Positions 42,301-49,997 of a stretch of DNA of 64,000 nucleotides are shown piece after piece (position 1 is the first letter of the stretch; each line of letters opens with the position of its first letter). The position numbers were made by a program, and so were the translations under genes. The notes beneath the pieces were generated by a model. The model did not search any database. It saw only the letters and a list, made by a program, of their open reading frames with translations, and was not told where the DNA came from. Location of the stretch: NCBI RefSeq assembly GCF_026153295.1, contig NZ_CP110615.1, positions 930,001-994,000 of the forward strand, read 5' to 3'. Source of the DNA: Rhodococcus antarcticus (lineage in GTDB: Bacteria; Actinomycetota; Actinomycetes; Mycobacteriales; Mycobacteriaceae).

Positions 42301-42547
42301 GGGTGGCAAGCCGCTGCACCAGGTGGGTCTGCCGTACCACTGGGGATCCAACGGGCTCACCACCGGCGACGGGGCGAACGAGCTGCTGTCGGCGGTGCTC
42401 GACCCGAACGTGCACATCCACGCCACGAAGGCCGCGGCCTGCGACGTGCAGCCCGGCCGGCGCCCCCGGGGGCCGGCCCTGCTGACCTACGTGCAGGCCT
42501 ACCGCGACCGCGCCGGCATCACGCCCGAGACCGGGATGGGGATCTGA
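39311..42547 (+). CDS. fdhA: Formate dehydrogenase large subunit, selenocysteine-containing
   Basis: Oxidises formate to CO2 at a bis-MGD molybdenum or tungsten centre. The reading frame continues through an in-frame TGA at 39875-39877 (codon 189) in the context ENQARI-U-HSSTVPGLG, the conserved active-site setting of Sec formate dehydrogenases, giving 1078 residues. The N-terminal [4Fe-4S] cluster ligands are C51, C54, C58 and C86. QGSNMAEAHPVGF and the C-terminal LDPNVHIHATKAAACDVQPGRRPRGPA bind the cofactor. There is a SECIS-like hairpin right after the TGA. No clear Tat signal is seen: RRTMLDWP is present but not followed by a hydrophobic stretch. GTG start; overlaps fdhB by 1 nt. Confidence 0.95.
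39875..39913 (+). promoter_or_regulatory. UGA codon and SECIS-like element in fdhA
   Basis: Beginning 12 nt after the TGA, GTTCCC (39890-39895) and GGGAAC (39901-39906) form a perfect 6-bp stem closed by the loop GGTCT. The E. coli fdhF SECIS also has an apical GGUCU loop at a similar distance, where SelB binds. The sequence after TGA (CACAGCTCC) must also encode protein. Confidence 0.85.
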
Positions 42548-43548
42548 TGGACCGCAACAGCTTCTACGGGCCGGTGGACCCGGCGCGCGACGCCGGCTGG
42601 GTCGATCCGCCCGCGCGCAAGGGCTTCTTCACCGACACCTCCATCTGCATCGGCTGCAAGGCCTGCGAGGTGGCGTGCAAGGAGTGGAACGCCGTCCCCG
42701 AGGACGGGATGTCGCTGACCGGGATGAGCTACGACAACTCGGTCGGCCTGGGTGCCTCCACGTGGCGCCACGTGGCGTTCATCGAGCAGCCCGCGTCCTC
42801 CGGCAACCAGGAGTCCGGGGTGCGCCACGACGAGAGCCACGCGAACCTGGACGTGCTCGCCCTCGCCGGGGGGCAGGGTGACCCTTCTCCGCCGCCCGCC
42901 TCGGTGGACCTGGGCATGCCGCTGCCGACCCTGCCCGGTGCCGGCGGCGAGGACTCCAGCGTGCCGTTCCGCTGGCTGATGGAGTCCGACGTCTGCAAGC
43001 ACTGCACCCACGCGGCCTGCCTGGACGTGTGCCCCACCGGTGCGCTGTTCCGCACCGAGTTCGGCACCGTGGTGGTGCAGGACGACATCTGCAACGGTTG
43101 CGGCTACTGCGTGCCCGCGTGCCCGTACGGGGTCATCGAGCGCCGCGAGGGGCCGAAGAACGACCACGCCGTCGGCGTCGCCCAGAAGTGCACCCTCTGC
43201 TACGACCGGCTCGGCGAGGGCATGGAACCGGCCTGCGCCAAGGCCTGTCCCACCCAGTCCATCCAGTTCGGTGACCTCGACGAGCTGCGCCAGCGCGCCG
43301 ACGTCCGGGTGGCCGAGCTCGTGGAGGCCGGCGTGGTCGACGCCCAGCTCTACGGCCACGACCCGGCCGACGGGATCGGGGGTGCGGGAGCCTTCTTCCT
43401 GCTGCTCGACAAGCCCGAGGTCTACGGCCTCCCCCCGGACCCGGTGGTGACGACCAGGGCGCTACCGGCGATGTGGGGCCGGGCGGCCATGGCCGCGGGC
43501 ACCATGCTCGCGGGTGCGGCGATGGCGTTCCTCGGGAGCCGGCGGTGA
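42547..43548 (+). CDS. fdhB: Formate dehydrogenase Fe-S (beta) subunit
   Basis: Electron-transfer subunit with four [4Fe-4S] cluster motifs: SICIGCKACEVACKEWN, VCKHCTHAACLDVCPTGA, ICNGCGYCVPACPYGV and KCTLCYDR...ACAKACPTQS. The 333-residue protein ends with a hydrophobic helix (MAAGTMLAGAAMAFLG) that could anchor it in the membrane or contact the NrfD-type subunit. ATG 42547 overlaps the last base of the fdhA stop. Its stop overlaps the next start (GTGA). Confidence 0.95.
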   Translation: MDRNSFYGPVDPARDAGWVDPPARKGFFTDTSICIGCKACEVACKEWNAVPEDGMSLTGMSYDNSVGLGASTWRHVAFIEQPASSGNQESGVRHDESHANLDVLALAGGQGDPSPPPASVDLGMPLPTLPGAGGEDSSVPFRWLMESDVCKHCTHAACLDVCPTGALFRTEFGTVVVQDDICNGCGYCVPACPYGVIERREGPKNDHAVGVAQKCTLCYDRLGEGMEPACAKACPTQSIQFGDLDELRQRADVRVAELVEAGVVDAQLYGHDPADGIGGAGAFFLLLDKPEVYGLPPDPVVTTRALPAMWGRAAMAAGTMLAGAAMAFLGSRR

Positions 43549-44636
43549 GCGAGGACGCCAGGGCGATCCGTGAGCCGTCCGAGCCCGCGATGCACGACGT
43601 GCCCGCCCGGGACGCGCCGCGTCGCCGGGGCGGTGGTCGGCGCAAGGGCGGTCGCGGCGAGCAGCTGATGGTTCCCGAGGCCGAGTTCACCTCCTACTAC
43701 GGTCGACCGATCGTCAAGGCCTCCCCGTGGGAGGTGGACATCCCGGTGTACCTGTTCCTCGGCGGGCTCGCGGGCGGTTCCTCGCTGCTCGCGGCGGGGG
43801 CGGACCTGCAGGGCAACGCTGCCCTGCGCATCCCCATGCGGTGGACCGCGATCGGCGCCATCGCGGTGAGCTTCGCGGCCCTGGTGCACGACCTGGGCAA
43901 GCCCTCGCGCTTCCACCACATGCTCCGAGTGGCCAAGGTGACCTCCCCGATGAGCGTGGGCACCTGGATCCTGACGGTCTACGGCCCGGCCGCGGGCATC
44001 GCCGCGGCCGTGCAGGCCCTGCCGGTCGCCCCGACGGCGCTGCGCCGCAGCTGGATCGGCCGCAGCGGCCCGCTGGCCGGTCGGATCGCCGGGTTCGTCG
44101 CGGCCGCGACCGCGCCCGCCGTCGCGGCGTACACGGCGGTCCTGCTCTCCGACACCGCCACCCCGACCTGGCACGACAGCCACCTCCAGCTGCCGTTCGT
44201 GTTCGTGGGCAGCGCGAGCGCAGCGGCGGGCGGGGCGGGGATCGCGCTGGCCCCGCTGTCCGCCTCCGGTCCGGCCCGACGCCTGGCGGTGGGGGGTGCC
44301 GTGGTCGAGCTCGCCGTGTCCGAGTACATGGAGAAGCAGATGGGGCTCTCGGCCGAGCCCCTGCACACGGGTCGGCCGGGCGCGATGATGCGGGCCGCCA
44401 AGGCGTGCACCGCCACCGGAGCGGTCCTGGCGGTCGCCGGACACCGCAACCGGGCCGTGTCGGTGCTGGCTGGAGCCTCGTTGCTGGCCGGTTCGGCCCT
44501 GACCCGGTTCGGCATCTTCTACGGCGGGCAGGCCTCGGCCCGCGATCCGAAGTACACGGTGGTGCCCCAGCGGGAGCGGGTCGACGCGGGCCGTCCGGTT
44601 CGGTCCGACGACCCTGCGGCGCGACCCGCGCGCTGA
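43545..44636 (+). CDS. nrfD: NrfD/PsrC-type membrane subunit of formate dehydrogenase
   Basis: A 363-residue membrane protein that would pass electrons from the Fe-S subunit to the quinone pool without haem. A 50-residue hydrophilic N-terminus (rich in Arg and Gly) is followed by FTSYYGRPIVKASPWEVDIPVYLFLGGLAGGSSLLAAG, typical of NrfD, and about eight hydrophobic helices. KPSRFHHMLRVAKVTSPMSVGTWIL is the conserved helix 3 region. It replaces the cytochrome b gamma subunit of E. coli type enzymes. It converges with selB 6 nt later. Confidence 0.92.
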   Translation: MSEDARAIREPSEPAMHDVPARDAPRRRGGGRRKGGRGEQLMVPEAEFTSYYGRPIVKASPWEVDIPVYLFLGGLAGGSSLLAAGADLQGNAALRIPMRWTAIGAIAVSFAALVHDLGKPSRFHHMLRVAKVTSPMSVGTWILTVYGPAAGIAAAVQALPVAPTALRRSWIGRSGPLAGRIAGFVAAATAPAVAAYTAVLLSDTATPTWHDSHLQLPFVFVGSASAAAGGAGIALAPLSASGPARRLAVGGAVVELAVSEYMEKQMGLSAEPLHTGRPGAMMRAAKACTATGAVLAVAGHRNRAVSVLAGASLLAGSALTRFGIFYGGQASARDPKYTVVPQRERVDAGRPVRSDDPAARPAR

Positions 44637-44642
44637 ACGACC

Positions 44643-46397
44643 TCAGGCGACGGAGTGCGTGCCGTCCTCGTCGCGGACGGTGAGACCGCGGGCGGCGAGG
44701 AGCTCCAGCAGCGGGACCACCACCCGCCGGCTGGAGTGCATCGCCTCCCGGGCCGCGGCCGGGGTGAACGGCTGGTCCAGACCAGCCAGCACCGCGACAG
44801 CGCGGGTGAGCGCGTCCGGGGCCAGCCACACCCCGTCGACGACCTTGAGCAGCAGACCGGCCCGGCCCGCGGCCGCGAGCTCGCGCGGCCCGAGGTGCAG
44901 CGCCGCCAGCCGCGGTGCGTCCGGGGCGGCGAACGGCTCGCGGCCCAGCTCGGCCAGCAGCGTGGTCACCGCCTGCTCGACGGCGGGCGGCAGGCCCACC
45001 GTGGTGCCGGCGGCGTGCACCCGCCCCTCGCGGACGGTGAACCCGCGGGAGACCAGGGCCAGCAGCCGGGCGTCGGGCAGGTCCAGGGCGCGGCGGGCGG
45101 CCTCGACCGGGAGTCCGGGGTCCAGGGGGTGCAGCCGCGCGTGAGCCCGTACGGCCGCGGCCAACCTCGCGCGCCACGGGTCGAGCAGCGCGGGGTCGAC
45201 GAGCCAGCCGGCCTCGTTGGGGGCGTCCGCCGGGACGGGAGCGCCGAGCGCGCGGAGGTCCTCGGCGCGCACCGTCCCGCGCCGGGCGAGCTCCGCAGCT
45301 CCGTCGGGGCGCCCGTCCATCCGGGAGAGCACCGTCGCGCGGTCGACGGCCGCACCACGGCGGCGCAGCGACGGCGGGGCGGGGTCCAGCACCACCACCC
45401 CACCCACCACCCGCCGCGCCCCGGAGTCCCGGAGCACCGCGCGGTCACCGATGCGCAGCGGCAGCGGGTGGTCCAGGGTCAGCCGTGCGGTGTCGATCCC
45501 CAGCGGACGGATCCGGGCAGGCACGGCGGCCGCACCGACGTGCAGCACCCCGTGGGTGGGCAGGTCCAGCTCCGCACCCCGCACCGGTCGCACCCGCACG
45601 TCGAGGGTGCCCGTGCTGCGCCAGCGTCCCGGGGAGAGGAGGGCGGTGCCGCGGGGGACGTCGTCGACCCCCACCCCGCGCACGTTCACCGCCACCCGGG
45701 CGACGGAAGCCACCTCGGCGGTGGCGGCGCCGAGGGACTGCAGCCCCCGCACGCCGACCCGTCGCCCGGCCAGCTCCAGCTCGTCACCCACCCGCAGCGT
45801 GCCGGCCGCCAGGGTGCCGGTGACCACGGTGCCCGCGCCCCGGACGGTGAAGGCGCGGTCGACCCACAGCCGGACGTCCGCCGTGGTGTCCGGCGCGGGC
45901 AACCCGTCCACCAGCACCCCCAGCGCGGTGCGCAGCCCGGCCATCCCCTCGCCCGTGGTGGCGGAGACGGCCACGGCCGCGACGTTCGCGAGGCCGGTGC
46001 CGGACAGGTGCTCCTGGGCGTCGGTCAGCGCGAGCTCCGGGTCCAGCAGGTCGCTGCGGGTCACCACGAGCAGGCCGTGCGTGACGCCCAGGGCGTCCAG
46101 GGCGTCGAGGTGCTCGGCCGACTGCGGCATCCACCCCTCGTCCGCCGCCACCACCATCAGGGCAGCAGGCACGGGCCCCACCCCGGCGAGCATGGTGGGC
46201 ACGAACCGCTCGTGGCCGGGCACGTCGACGAAGGCCACGGTCTGCCCGGATCCCAGCGCGGTCCAGGCGAAGCCGAGGTCCAGGGTCATGCCACGGCGGC
46301 GCTCCTCGGCCCACCGGTCCGGCTCCATCCCGGTCAGGGCACGGACGAGGGTGGACTTGCCGTGGTCCACGTGGCCCGCGGTGGCGAGGACGTGCAT
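44643..46397 (-). CDS. selB: Selenocysteine-specific elongation factor SelB
   Basis: Translation GTPase that brings Sec-tRNA to UGA codons followed by a SECIS hairpin. The 584-residue protein has G1 GHVDHGKST at 8-16, G3 DVPGHERF and G4 as TRSD. EF-Tu-like beta-barrel domains follow, and winged-helix repeats of the C-terminal half bind SECIS RNA. It starts at the last base of the selA stop codon (TGATG). Co-location with a Sec-coding fdhA supports active use. Confidence 0.95.
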   Translation of the reverse strand: MHVLATAGHVDHGKSTLVRALTGMEPDRWAEERRRGMTLDLGFAWTALGSGQTVAFVDVPGHERFVPTMLAGVGPVPAALMVVAADEGWMPQSAEHLDALDALGVTHGLLVVTRSDLLDPELALTDAQEHLSGTGLANVAAVAVSATTGEGMAGLRTALGVLVDGLPAPDTTADVRLWVDRAFTVRGAGTVVTGTLAAGTLRVGDELELAGRRVGVRGLQSLGAATAEVASVARVAVNVRGVGVDDVPRGTALLSPGRWRSTGTLDVRVRPVRGAELDLPTHGVLHVGAAAVPARIRPLGIDTARLTLDHPLPLRIGDRAVLRDSGARRVVGGVVVLDPAPPSLRRRGAAVDRATVLSRMDGRPDGAAELARRGTVRAEDLRALGAPVPADAPNEAGWLVDPALLDPWRARLAAAVRAHARLHPLDPGLPVEAARRALDLPDARLLALVSRGFTVREGRVHAAGTTVGLPPAVEQAVTTLLAELGREPFAAPDAPRLAALHLGPRELAAAGRAGLLLKVVDGVWLAPDALTRAVAVLAGLDQPFTPAAAREAMHSSRRVVVPLLELLAARGLTVRDEDGTHSVA

Positions 46398-47695
46398 CAG
46401 CGGCTAGCGGCGCGGCGTACCGCCTCGAGCAGCTCCGCGTCGTCGGCGGGGTCGACGGCCAGCAGGTCGAGCAGGCACCGGCCCTGCTCCACCCGGCCGA
46501 GCACGGCGGGGTGCCCCGTGCGCAGCGCCGTCGCCATGCCGGCAGCCACGCTCACCGCCGCACTGTCGAGCTCCACCCCGGGCGCACCCCCGCCGCCCAC
46601 GGTTGCCGCACTGGGCACCGCCCTGGCGTCGACCCCGGCCGCGGTCAGGGCGTCCGCGAGCGCCGTGGCCCGGGCCCGGAGCTCGGTGGCCGACGTCGCG
46701 AGCCCGCGCGCGGTGGGGGTGGCCGGGCCCCGCACGGTGGCCTCGAGGGCGGCGAGGGTGAGCTTGTCCACCCGCAGCGCGCGGGCGAGCGGGTGGCGGC
46801 GCAGCCGGTGGACGATCTCGGCGTCACCGAGCAGCAGCCCGGCCTGCGGTCCGCCGAGCAGCTTGTCGCCGCTGCAGGTCACCAGGTCTGCACCGGCCGC
46901 GAGGGTGCTCGCAGCGTCGGGCTCGTCGGGCAGGCGGGGGTGCGGGGCCAGCAGGCCGGAGCCGATGTCGCAGACCACGGGGACCCCCAGCCCCGTGAGC
47001 TCCCCGGGGCCCACCGACGAGGTGAAACCCTGCACCACGAAGTTCGACGGGTGGACCTTGAGGACGAACCCCGTCGCGGGTCCGACGGCCCGGGCGTAGT
47101 CCTCCCGGGTCACCCGGTTCGTGGTGCCCACCTCCCGCAGGCGGGCCCCGGTGGACTCGAGGAGGTCCGGCAGCCGGAAGCCGTCGCCGATCTCCACCAT
47201 CTCCCCGCGGGCGATGACCACCTCCCGACCGGCCCCTGCGAGCGCGGTGGCCGCGAGGACCAGCGCCGCAGCCCCGTTGTTCACCACGTGCACGTCACCG
47301 GCACCGGGGACCGCGGCGGCGAGGGCGGCCATCGCGCCCCGGCCCCGGCGTCCCCTCGCACCGGTGACCAGGTCGAGCTCGACGTCGGTGGCGCCGGCGG
47401 CGAGGGCGAGGGCGGACACGGCGGCGGGGGAGAGGGCGGCGCGCCCGAGGTTGGTGTGCAGCAGCACCCCGGTGGCGTTCAGGACCCGCACCAGCGCGAC
47501 GGGAACCCGGGGCAGCTCTAGGAGCACGGCGTCGACGGTCCCGTCCGGGTCCAGCTCGCCGGCCCGGACCCGCTGCTGGACGGCCGACACGGTCCGCTTC
47601 ACCTCGGCACGACCCAGCCGGGCCAGCGGCTCGGCCAGCGCCGGGTCGGCCAGCACGTCATCGGTGCGGGGGACCCGGCGTCGAGGGTCCGGCAC
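46397..47695 (-). CDS. selA: L-seryl-tRNA(Sec) selenium transferase SelA
   Basis: PLP enzyme converting Ser-tRNA(Sec) to Sec-tRNA(Sec) with selenophosphate. The 432-residue protein has LNATGVLLHTNLGRAALS near the N-terminus, LVTGARGRRG, and the PLP lysine K278 in CSGDKLLGGPQAG. GTG 47695 is chosen because GGGAGGAG lies 7 nt upstream. The open frame continues upstream, but that extension would run through a 17-bp repeat array and tRNA-Sec, so it is not coding. selB follows directly. Confidence 0.95.
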   Translation of the reverse strand: MPDPRRRVPRTDDVLADPALAEPLARLGRAEVKRTVSAVQQRVRAGELDPDGTVDAVLLELPRVPVALVRVLNATGVLLHTNLGRAALSPAAVSALALAAGATDVELDLVTGARGRRGRGAMAALAAAVPGAGDVHVVNNGAAALVLAATALAGAGREVVIARGEMVEIGDGFRLPDLLESTGARLREVGTTNRVTREDYARAVGPATGFVLKVHPSNFVVQGFTSSVGPGELTGLGVPVVCDIGSGLLAPHPRLPDEPDAASTLAAGADLVTCSGDKLLGGPQAGLLLGDAEIVHRLRRHPLARALRVDKLTLAALEATVRGPATPTARGLATSATELRARATALADALTAAGVDARAVPSAATVGGGGAPGVELDSAAVSVAAGMATALRTGHPAVLGRVEQGRCLLDLLAVDPADDAELLEAVRRAASR

Positions 47696-47718
47696 GGGAG
47701 CTCCTCCCGATCTGGGGG

Positions 47719-47807
47719 CTGGGCTGCCTGGTGGGCTGGGCTGCCTGGTGGGCTGGGCTGCCTGGTGGGCTGGGCGTTCTGGTGGACTGGGCGTTCTGGT
47801 GGACTGG
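47719..47807. repeat. Five 17-bp tandem repeats abutting the tRNA-Sec 3' end
   Basis: Three copies of CTGGGCTGCCTGGTGGG (47719, 47736, 47753) are followed by two of CTGGGCGTTCTGGTGGA (47770, 47787) and a partial CTGG at 47804-47807. The partial unit supplies the encoded CCA of the tRNA on the minus strand. The array fills the space between tRNA-Sec and the selA ribosome binding site. Confidence 0.95.
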
Positions 47808-47900
47808 CGGAGGCGGACGGGAATCGAACCCGCCTGACCGAGGTGCTCGGCCACATCGGTTTTGAAGACCGTGGGGGCCACCAGGCACCCTCACGCCTCC
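47805..47900 (-). tRNA. selC: tRNA-Sec (anticodon UCA)
   Basis: Minus-strand RNA begins GGAGGCG and ends CGCCTCC-G-CCA, with discriminator G and encoded CCA. The anticodon loop is CTTCAAA within ACGGTCTTCAAAACCG. A long variable arm pairs GGCCGAG with CTCGGTC, and the T arm is CGGGTTCGATTCCCG. The large variable arm plus UCA anticodon identify tRNA-Sec. It lies between selA and the divergent selD. Confidence 0.95.
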
Positions 47901-47907
47901 GTTCGGG

Positions 47908-47913
47908 ACGCTA
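47908..47913 (-). promoter_or_regulatory. Candidate TAGCGT -10 element of tRNA-Sec
   Basis: On the minus strand TAGCGT ends 7 nt before the first base of the mature tRNA. No good -35 is evident. Confidence 0.5.
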
Positions 47914-47957
47914 CTCACGGGCCGCAGGTCGCGCTGCGTGGGGCTGGGCGTCGGGGC

Positions 47958-47963
47958 TACCGT
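47958..47963 (+). promoter_or_regulatory. Candidate -10 element of selD
   Basis: TACCGT is followed by 8 nt and GTG 47972, without a Shine-Dalgarno. It lies within 60 nt of the opposing selC element, giving a compact divergent promoter. Confidence 0.45.
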
Positions 47964-47971
47964 CCCTCTCC

Positions 47972-48976
47972 GTGAGCCCTGCCCCCGAGCTGCGACCACT
48001 GACCTCCTACGCGCACGGCGGGGGTTGCGCCTGTAAGATCCCGCCAGGGGAGCTCGAGGCGGTCGTCGCCGGACTGCGCGGGTCGCGACCGGGCAACCCC
48101 GCCGGCGAGCTCGTCGTGGGCCTCGAGGACGGCGACGACGCAGCGGTGGTGACGATCCGGGACGGGCTCGCCGTCATCCTGACCGCCGACTTCTTCACCC
48201 CGGTGGTCGACGACCCCTACGACTTCGGCCGCATCGCTGCTGCCAACGCGCTCTCGGACATCTACGCCATGGGTGGCACCCCGCTGGTGGCGGTCAACCT
48301 GCTCTGCTGGCCCCGGGACGTGCTGCCCATGGAGATGGCCGCCGAGGTGCTCCGCGGAGGGCTCGACGTGGCCAACCTCGCCGGCTGCCACGTGGCTGGC
48401 GGGCACAGCGTCGACGACCCCGAGCCCAAGTACGGCATGGCCGTCACCGGGACCGGCGACCCCGCGAGGCTGCTGCGCAACGACGCCGGTCGCGCCGGGC
48501 TGCCGATCTCGCTGACGAAGCCGTTGGGCACCGGCGTGCTGAACAGCCGCACCAAGGCCACCGGAGAGGTCTCCGCAGCGGCCGTCGAGGCCATGACCAC
48601 GCTGAACGCCGAGGCCTCCGCGGCCGCGCTGGCGGCAGGGATCCGTGCGGCCACCGACGTCACCGGGTTCGGCATGCTCGGTCACCTCTACAAGCTCGCC
48701 CGGGCCAGCGGGGTCTCCGCGGTGGTCGACGCCGCGGCCGTGCCCTACCTCGAGGGGGCGCGTGCCGCGCTCGCCGCCGGGCACGTCAGCGGGGGCACCC
48801 GGCGCAACCTCGACTGGGTGCGCCCACACCTGTGCTCCAGCGTCGGTGAGGACGAGCTGCTGCTGCTGGCCGACGCGCAGACCTCGGGCGGGCTGCTCGT
48901 GATCGGGGAGGTTCCCGGTGCGCCCGTCGTCGGAGAGCTCGTCGTGGCCGACGACGCGGTGCTGCACGTGCGCTGA
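47972..48976 (+). CDS. selD: Selenide, water dikinase (selenophosphate synthetase)
   Basis: Makes selenophosphate from selenide and ATP, the selenium donor for SelA. The 334-residue protein has the active-site loop HGGGC19-A-C21-K22, with Cys where some SelD enzymes carry Sec. The AIRS-type ATP-binding segments are [43 protein letters not shown] and [15 protein letters not shown]. No internal TGA is needed. The start at GTG 47972 gives a normal family N-terminus; the frame is open through the tRNA gene, which cannot be coding. Confidence 0.95.
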   Translation: MSPAPELRPLTSYAHGGGCACKIPPGELEAVVAGLRGSRPGNPAGELVVGLEDGDDAAVVTIRDGLAVILTADFFTPVVDDPYDFGRIAAANALSDIYAMGGTPLVAVNLLCWPRDVLPMEMAAEVLRGGLDVANLAGCHVAGGHSVDDPEPKYGMAVTGTGDPARLLRNDAGRAGLPISLTKPLGTGVLNSRTKATGEVSAAAVEAMTTLNAEASAAALAAGIRAATDVTGFGMLGHLYKLARASGVSAVVDAAAVPYLEGARAALAAGHVSGGTRRNLDWVRPHLCSSVGEDELLLLADAQTSGGLLVIGEVPGAPVVGELVVADDAVLHVR

Positions 48977-49080
48977 GCCGGTGGCCTCCGGTCCCCGTGC
49001 TCGCACGCGACACGGTGGCGCCGCGGCCGGCGGGTTCCTGGACAGCCACGGTCGCCTCCGTCGCGGTCCTGTGCTGGGTC

Positions 49081-49109
49081 TTGCTCGACGGTAGCAGCGG
49101 TGGTACAAA
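49081..49109 (+). promoter_or_regulatory. Candidate promoter of the hsp20 gene
   Basis: TTGCTC (49081-49086), a 17-nt spacer and TACAAA (49104-49109). The short A-rich patch ACAAAATC stands out in this GC-rich sequence. I do not see a clear HAIR (HspR) or CIRCE operator. It would give a leader of about 80 nt. Confidence 0.4.
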
Positions 49110-49197
49110 ATCTGTATCCGGCGAAGCAGATCGTCGGGGTTCCCACTGTCGGAGCGCGACGGGTGTCGCGCGGAGAGCTCTGTGGAGGTGGTTGGAG

Positions 49198-49623
49198 ATG
49201 TTGGTGCGCACCGATCCGTTCCGGGAGCTGGACCGGCTGACCCAGCAGGTGCTGGGCACGGTGGCACGCCCGGCCGGGATGCCGATGGACGCGTGGCGGG
49301 AGAACGACACGTTCGTCATCGAGCTCGACCTGCCCGGGGTCGATCCCGGCTCGGTGGACCTGGACGTGGAGCGCAACGTGCTCACGATCCGCGCCGAGCG
49401 CGGCCCGCGGGCCAGCGACGCCCACGAGCGGGTGGTCTCGGAGCGCCCCCGGGGGGTGTTCAGCCGTCAGGTCATCCTTGGTGACACCTTGGACACCGAG
49501 CACGTCACCGCTGAGTACCGGGCGGGGGTGCTGCGGCTGACGATCCCGGTGGCCGAGCGGGCCAGGCCCCGCAAGATCGCCGTCAGCAGCGACACCCACG
49601 ACCAGCACGCCATCAACGCCTGA
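49198..49623 (+). CDS. hsp20: Hsp20 / alpha-crystallin family small heat-shock protein
   Basis: ATP-independent holdase chaperone. The 141-residue protein starts [20 protein letters not shown]. It has the alpha-crystallin domain (about 38-128), with [29 protein letters not shown], the GVFSRQVIL strand, and the closing [25 protein letters not shown] 49198 is preceded by GGAGGTGG. A perfect 15-bp hairpin about 160 nt after the stop may terminate it. Confidence 0.95.
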   Translation: MLVRTDPFRELDRLTQQVLGTVARPAGMPMDAWRENDTFVIELDLPGVDPGSVDLDVERNVLTIRAERGPRASDAHERVVSERPRGVFSRQVILGDTLDTEHVTAEYRAGVLRLTIPVAERARPRKIAVSSDTHDQHAINA

Positions 49624-49640
49624 ACCGGGGGGTGGTGGCG

Positions 49641-49742
49641 ATGAGCTCCACACCAACCCCGTCCGCCCCGGTGCTGGAGGCGGACACGGTCTCCGGGTGG
49701 GCCGCTCACCTCCGGCAACACGAGCAGGTGACCGGTCGGTGA
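49641..49742 (+). CDS. Possible 33-residue small protein downstream of hsp20
   Basis: An ATG with GGGGGGTGG 4 nt upstream, 17 nt after the hsp20 stop, opens 33 codons (MSSTPTPSAPVLEADTVSGW...). I recognise no domain. Position and ribosome binding site suggest co-translation with hsp20, but ORFs of this size are common by chance. Confidence 0.35.
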   Translation: MSSTPTPSAPVLEADTVSGWAAHLRQHEQVTGR

Positions 49743-49782
49743 TGGAGGAGGTGGTGGCCCGTTCCGGACATCGATGCCCAGC

Positions 49783-49817
49783 GCGACGTGCCCTGCCACT
49801 TCGGCAGGGCACGTCGC
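49783..49817. terminator. Perfect 15-bp hairpin downstream of hsp20
   Basis: GCGACGTGCCCTGCC (49783-49797) and its exact complement (49803-49817) flank the 5-nt loop ACTTC. There is no T-tract. It is the most stable simple hairpin in this stretch and lies about 180 nt before the next start codon. Confidence 0.7.
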
Positions 49818-49997
49818 CTCCCCGTGTCACGGGTGGGCGGGACAGCTGCGCACGACGGGAACGCCCGCGACGGTCTCGATCGTGACCACGCCGCCTGTGC
49901 TCCACCGCTGGTGGTGTGCGACATTGTGCGCGAACCACCCTCGTGGGCGCCGTCGAGATGGGTGCGGTGCCACTCCCCCCAGTCCCCGGGAGCACTC

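Larger units (their letters stand above)
49624..49997. other. 374-nt interval between hsp20 and the PAS-ANTAR gene
   Basis: Holds a possible 33-residue ORF (49641-49742) and a perfect 15-bp hairpin (49783-49817). The rest shows no recognisable coding sequence on either strand; longer open frames here have arbitrary composition. Confidence 0.6.

Noticed and set aside
37934-42421. A 1495-codon open frame on the minus strand opposite dppD, dppF and fdhA
   Set aside because: Its sequence is antisense to well-recognised genes, is rich in His, Arg, Gly and Val repeats and shows no domain; high-GC third positions keep antisense frames open.
39311-42547. fdhA as a frameshifted pseudogene
   Set aside because: Both parts are in the same frame, separated only by TGA in the conserved Sec context with a SECIS-like stem and all sel genes nearby.
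47696-47881. N-terminal extension of selA
   Set aside because: It would translate the 17-bp repeats and tRNA-Sec. A strong ribosome binding site precedes GTG 47695.
48977-49197. Upstream in-frame extension of hsp20
   Set aside because: Contains the candidate promoter and lacks protein-like sequence; ATG 49198 has a strong ribosome binding site.
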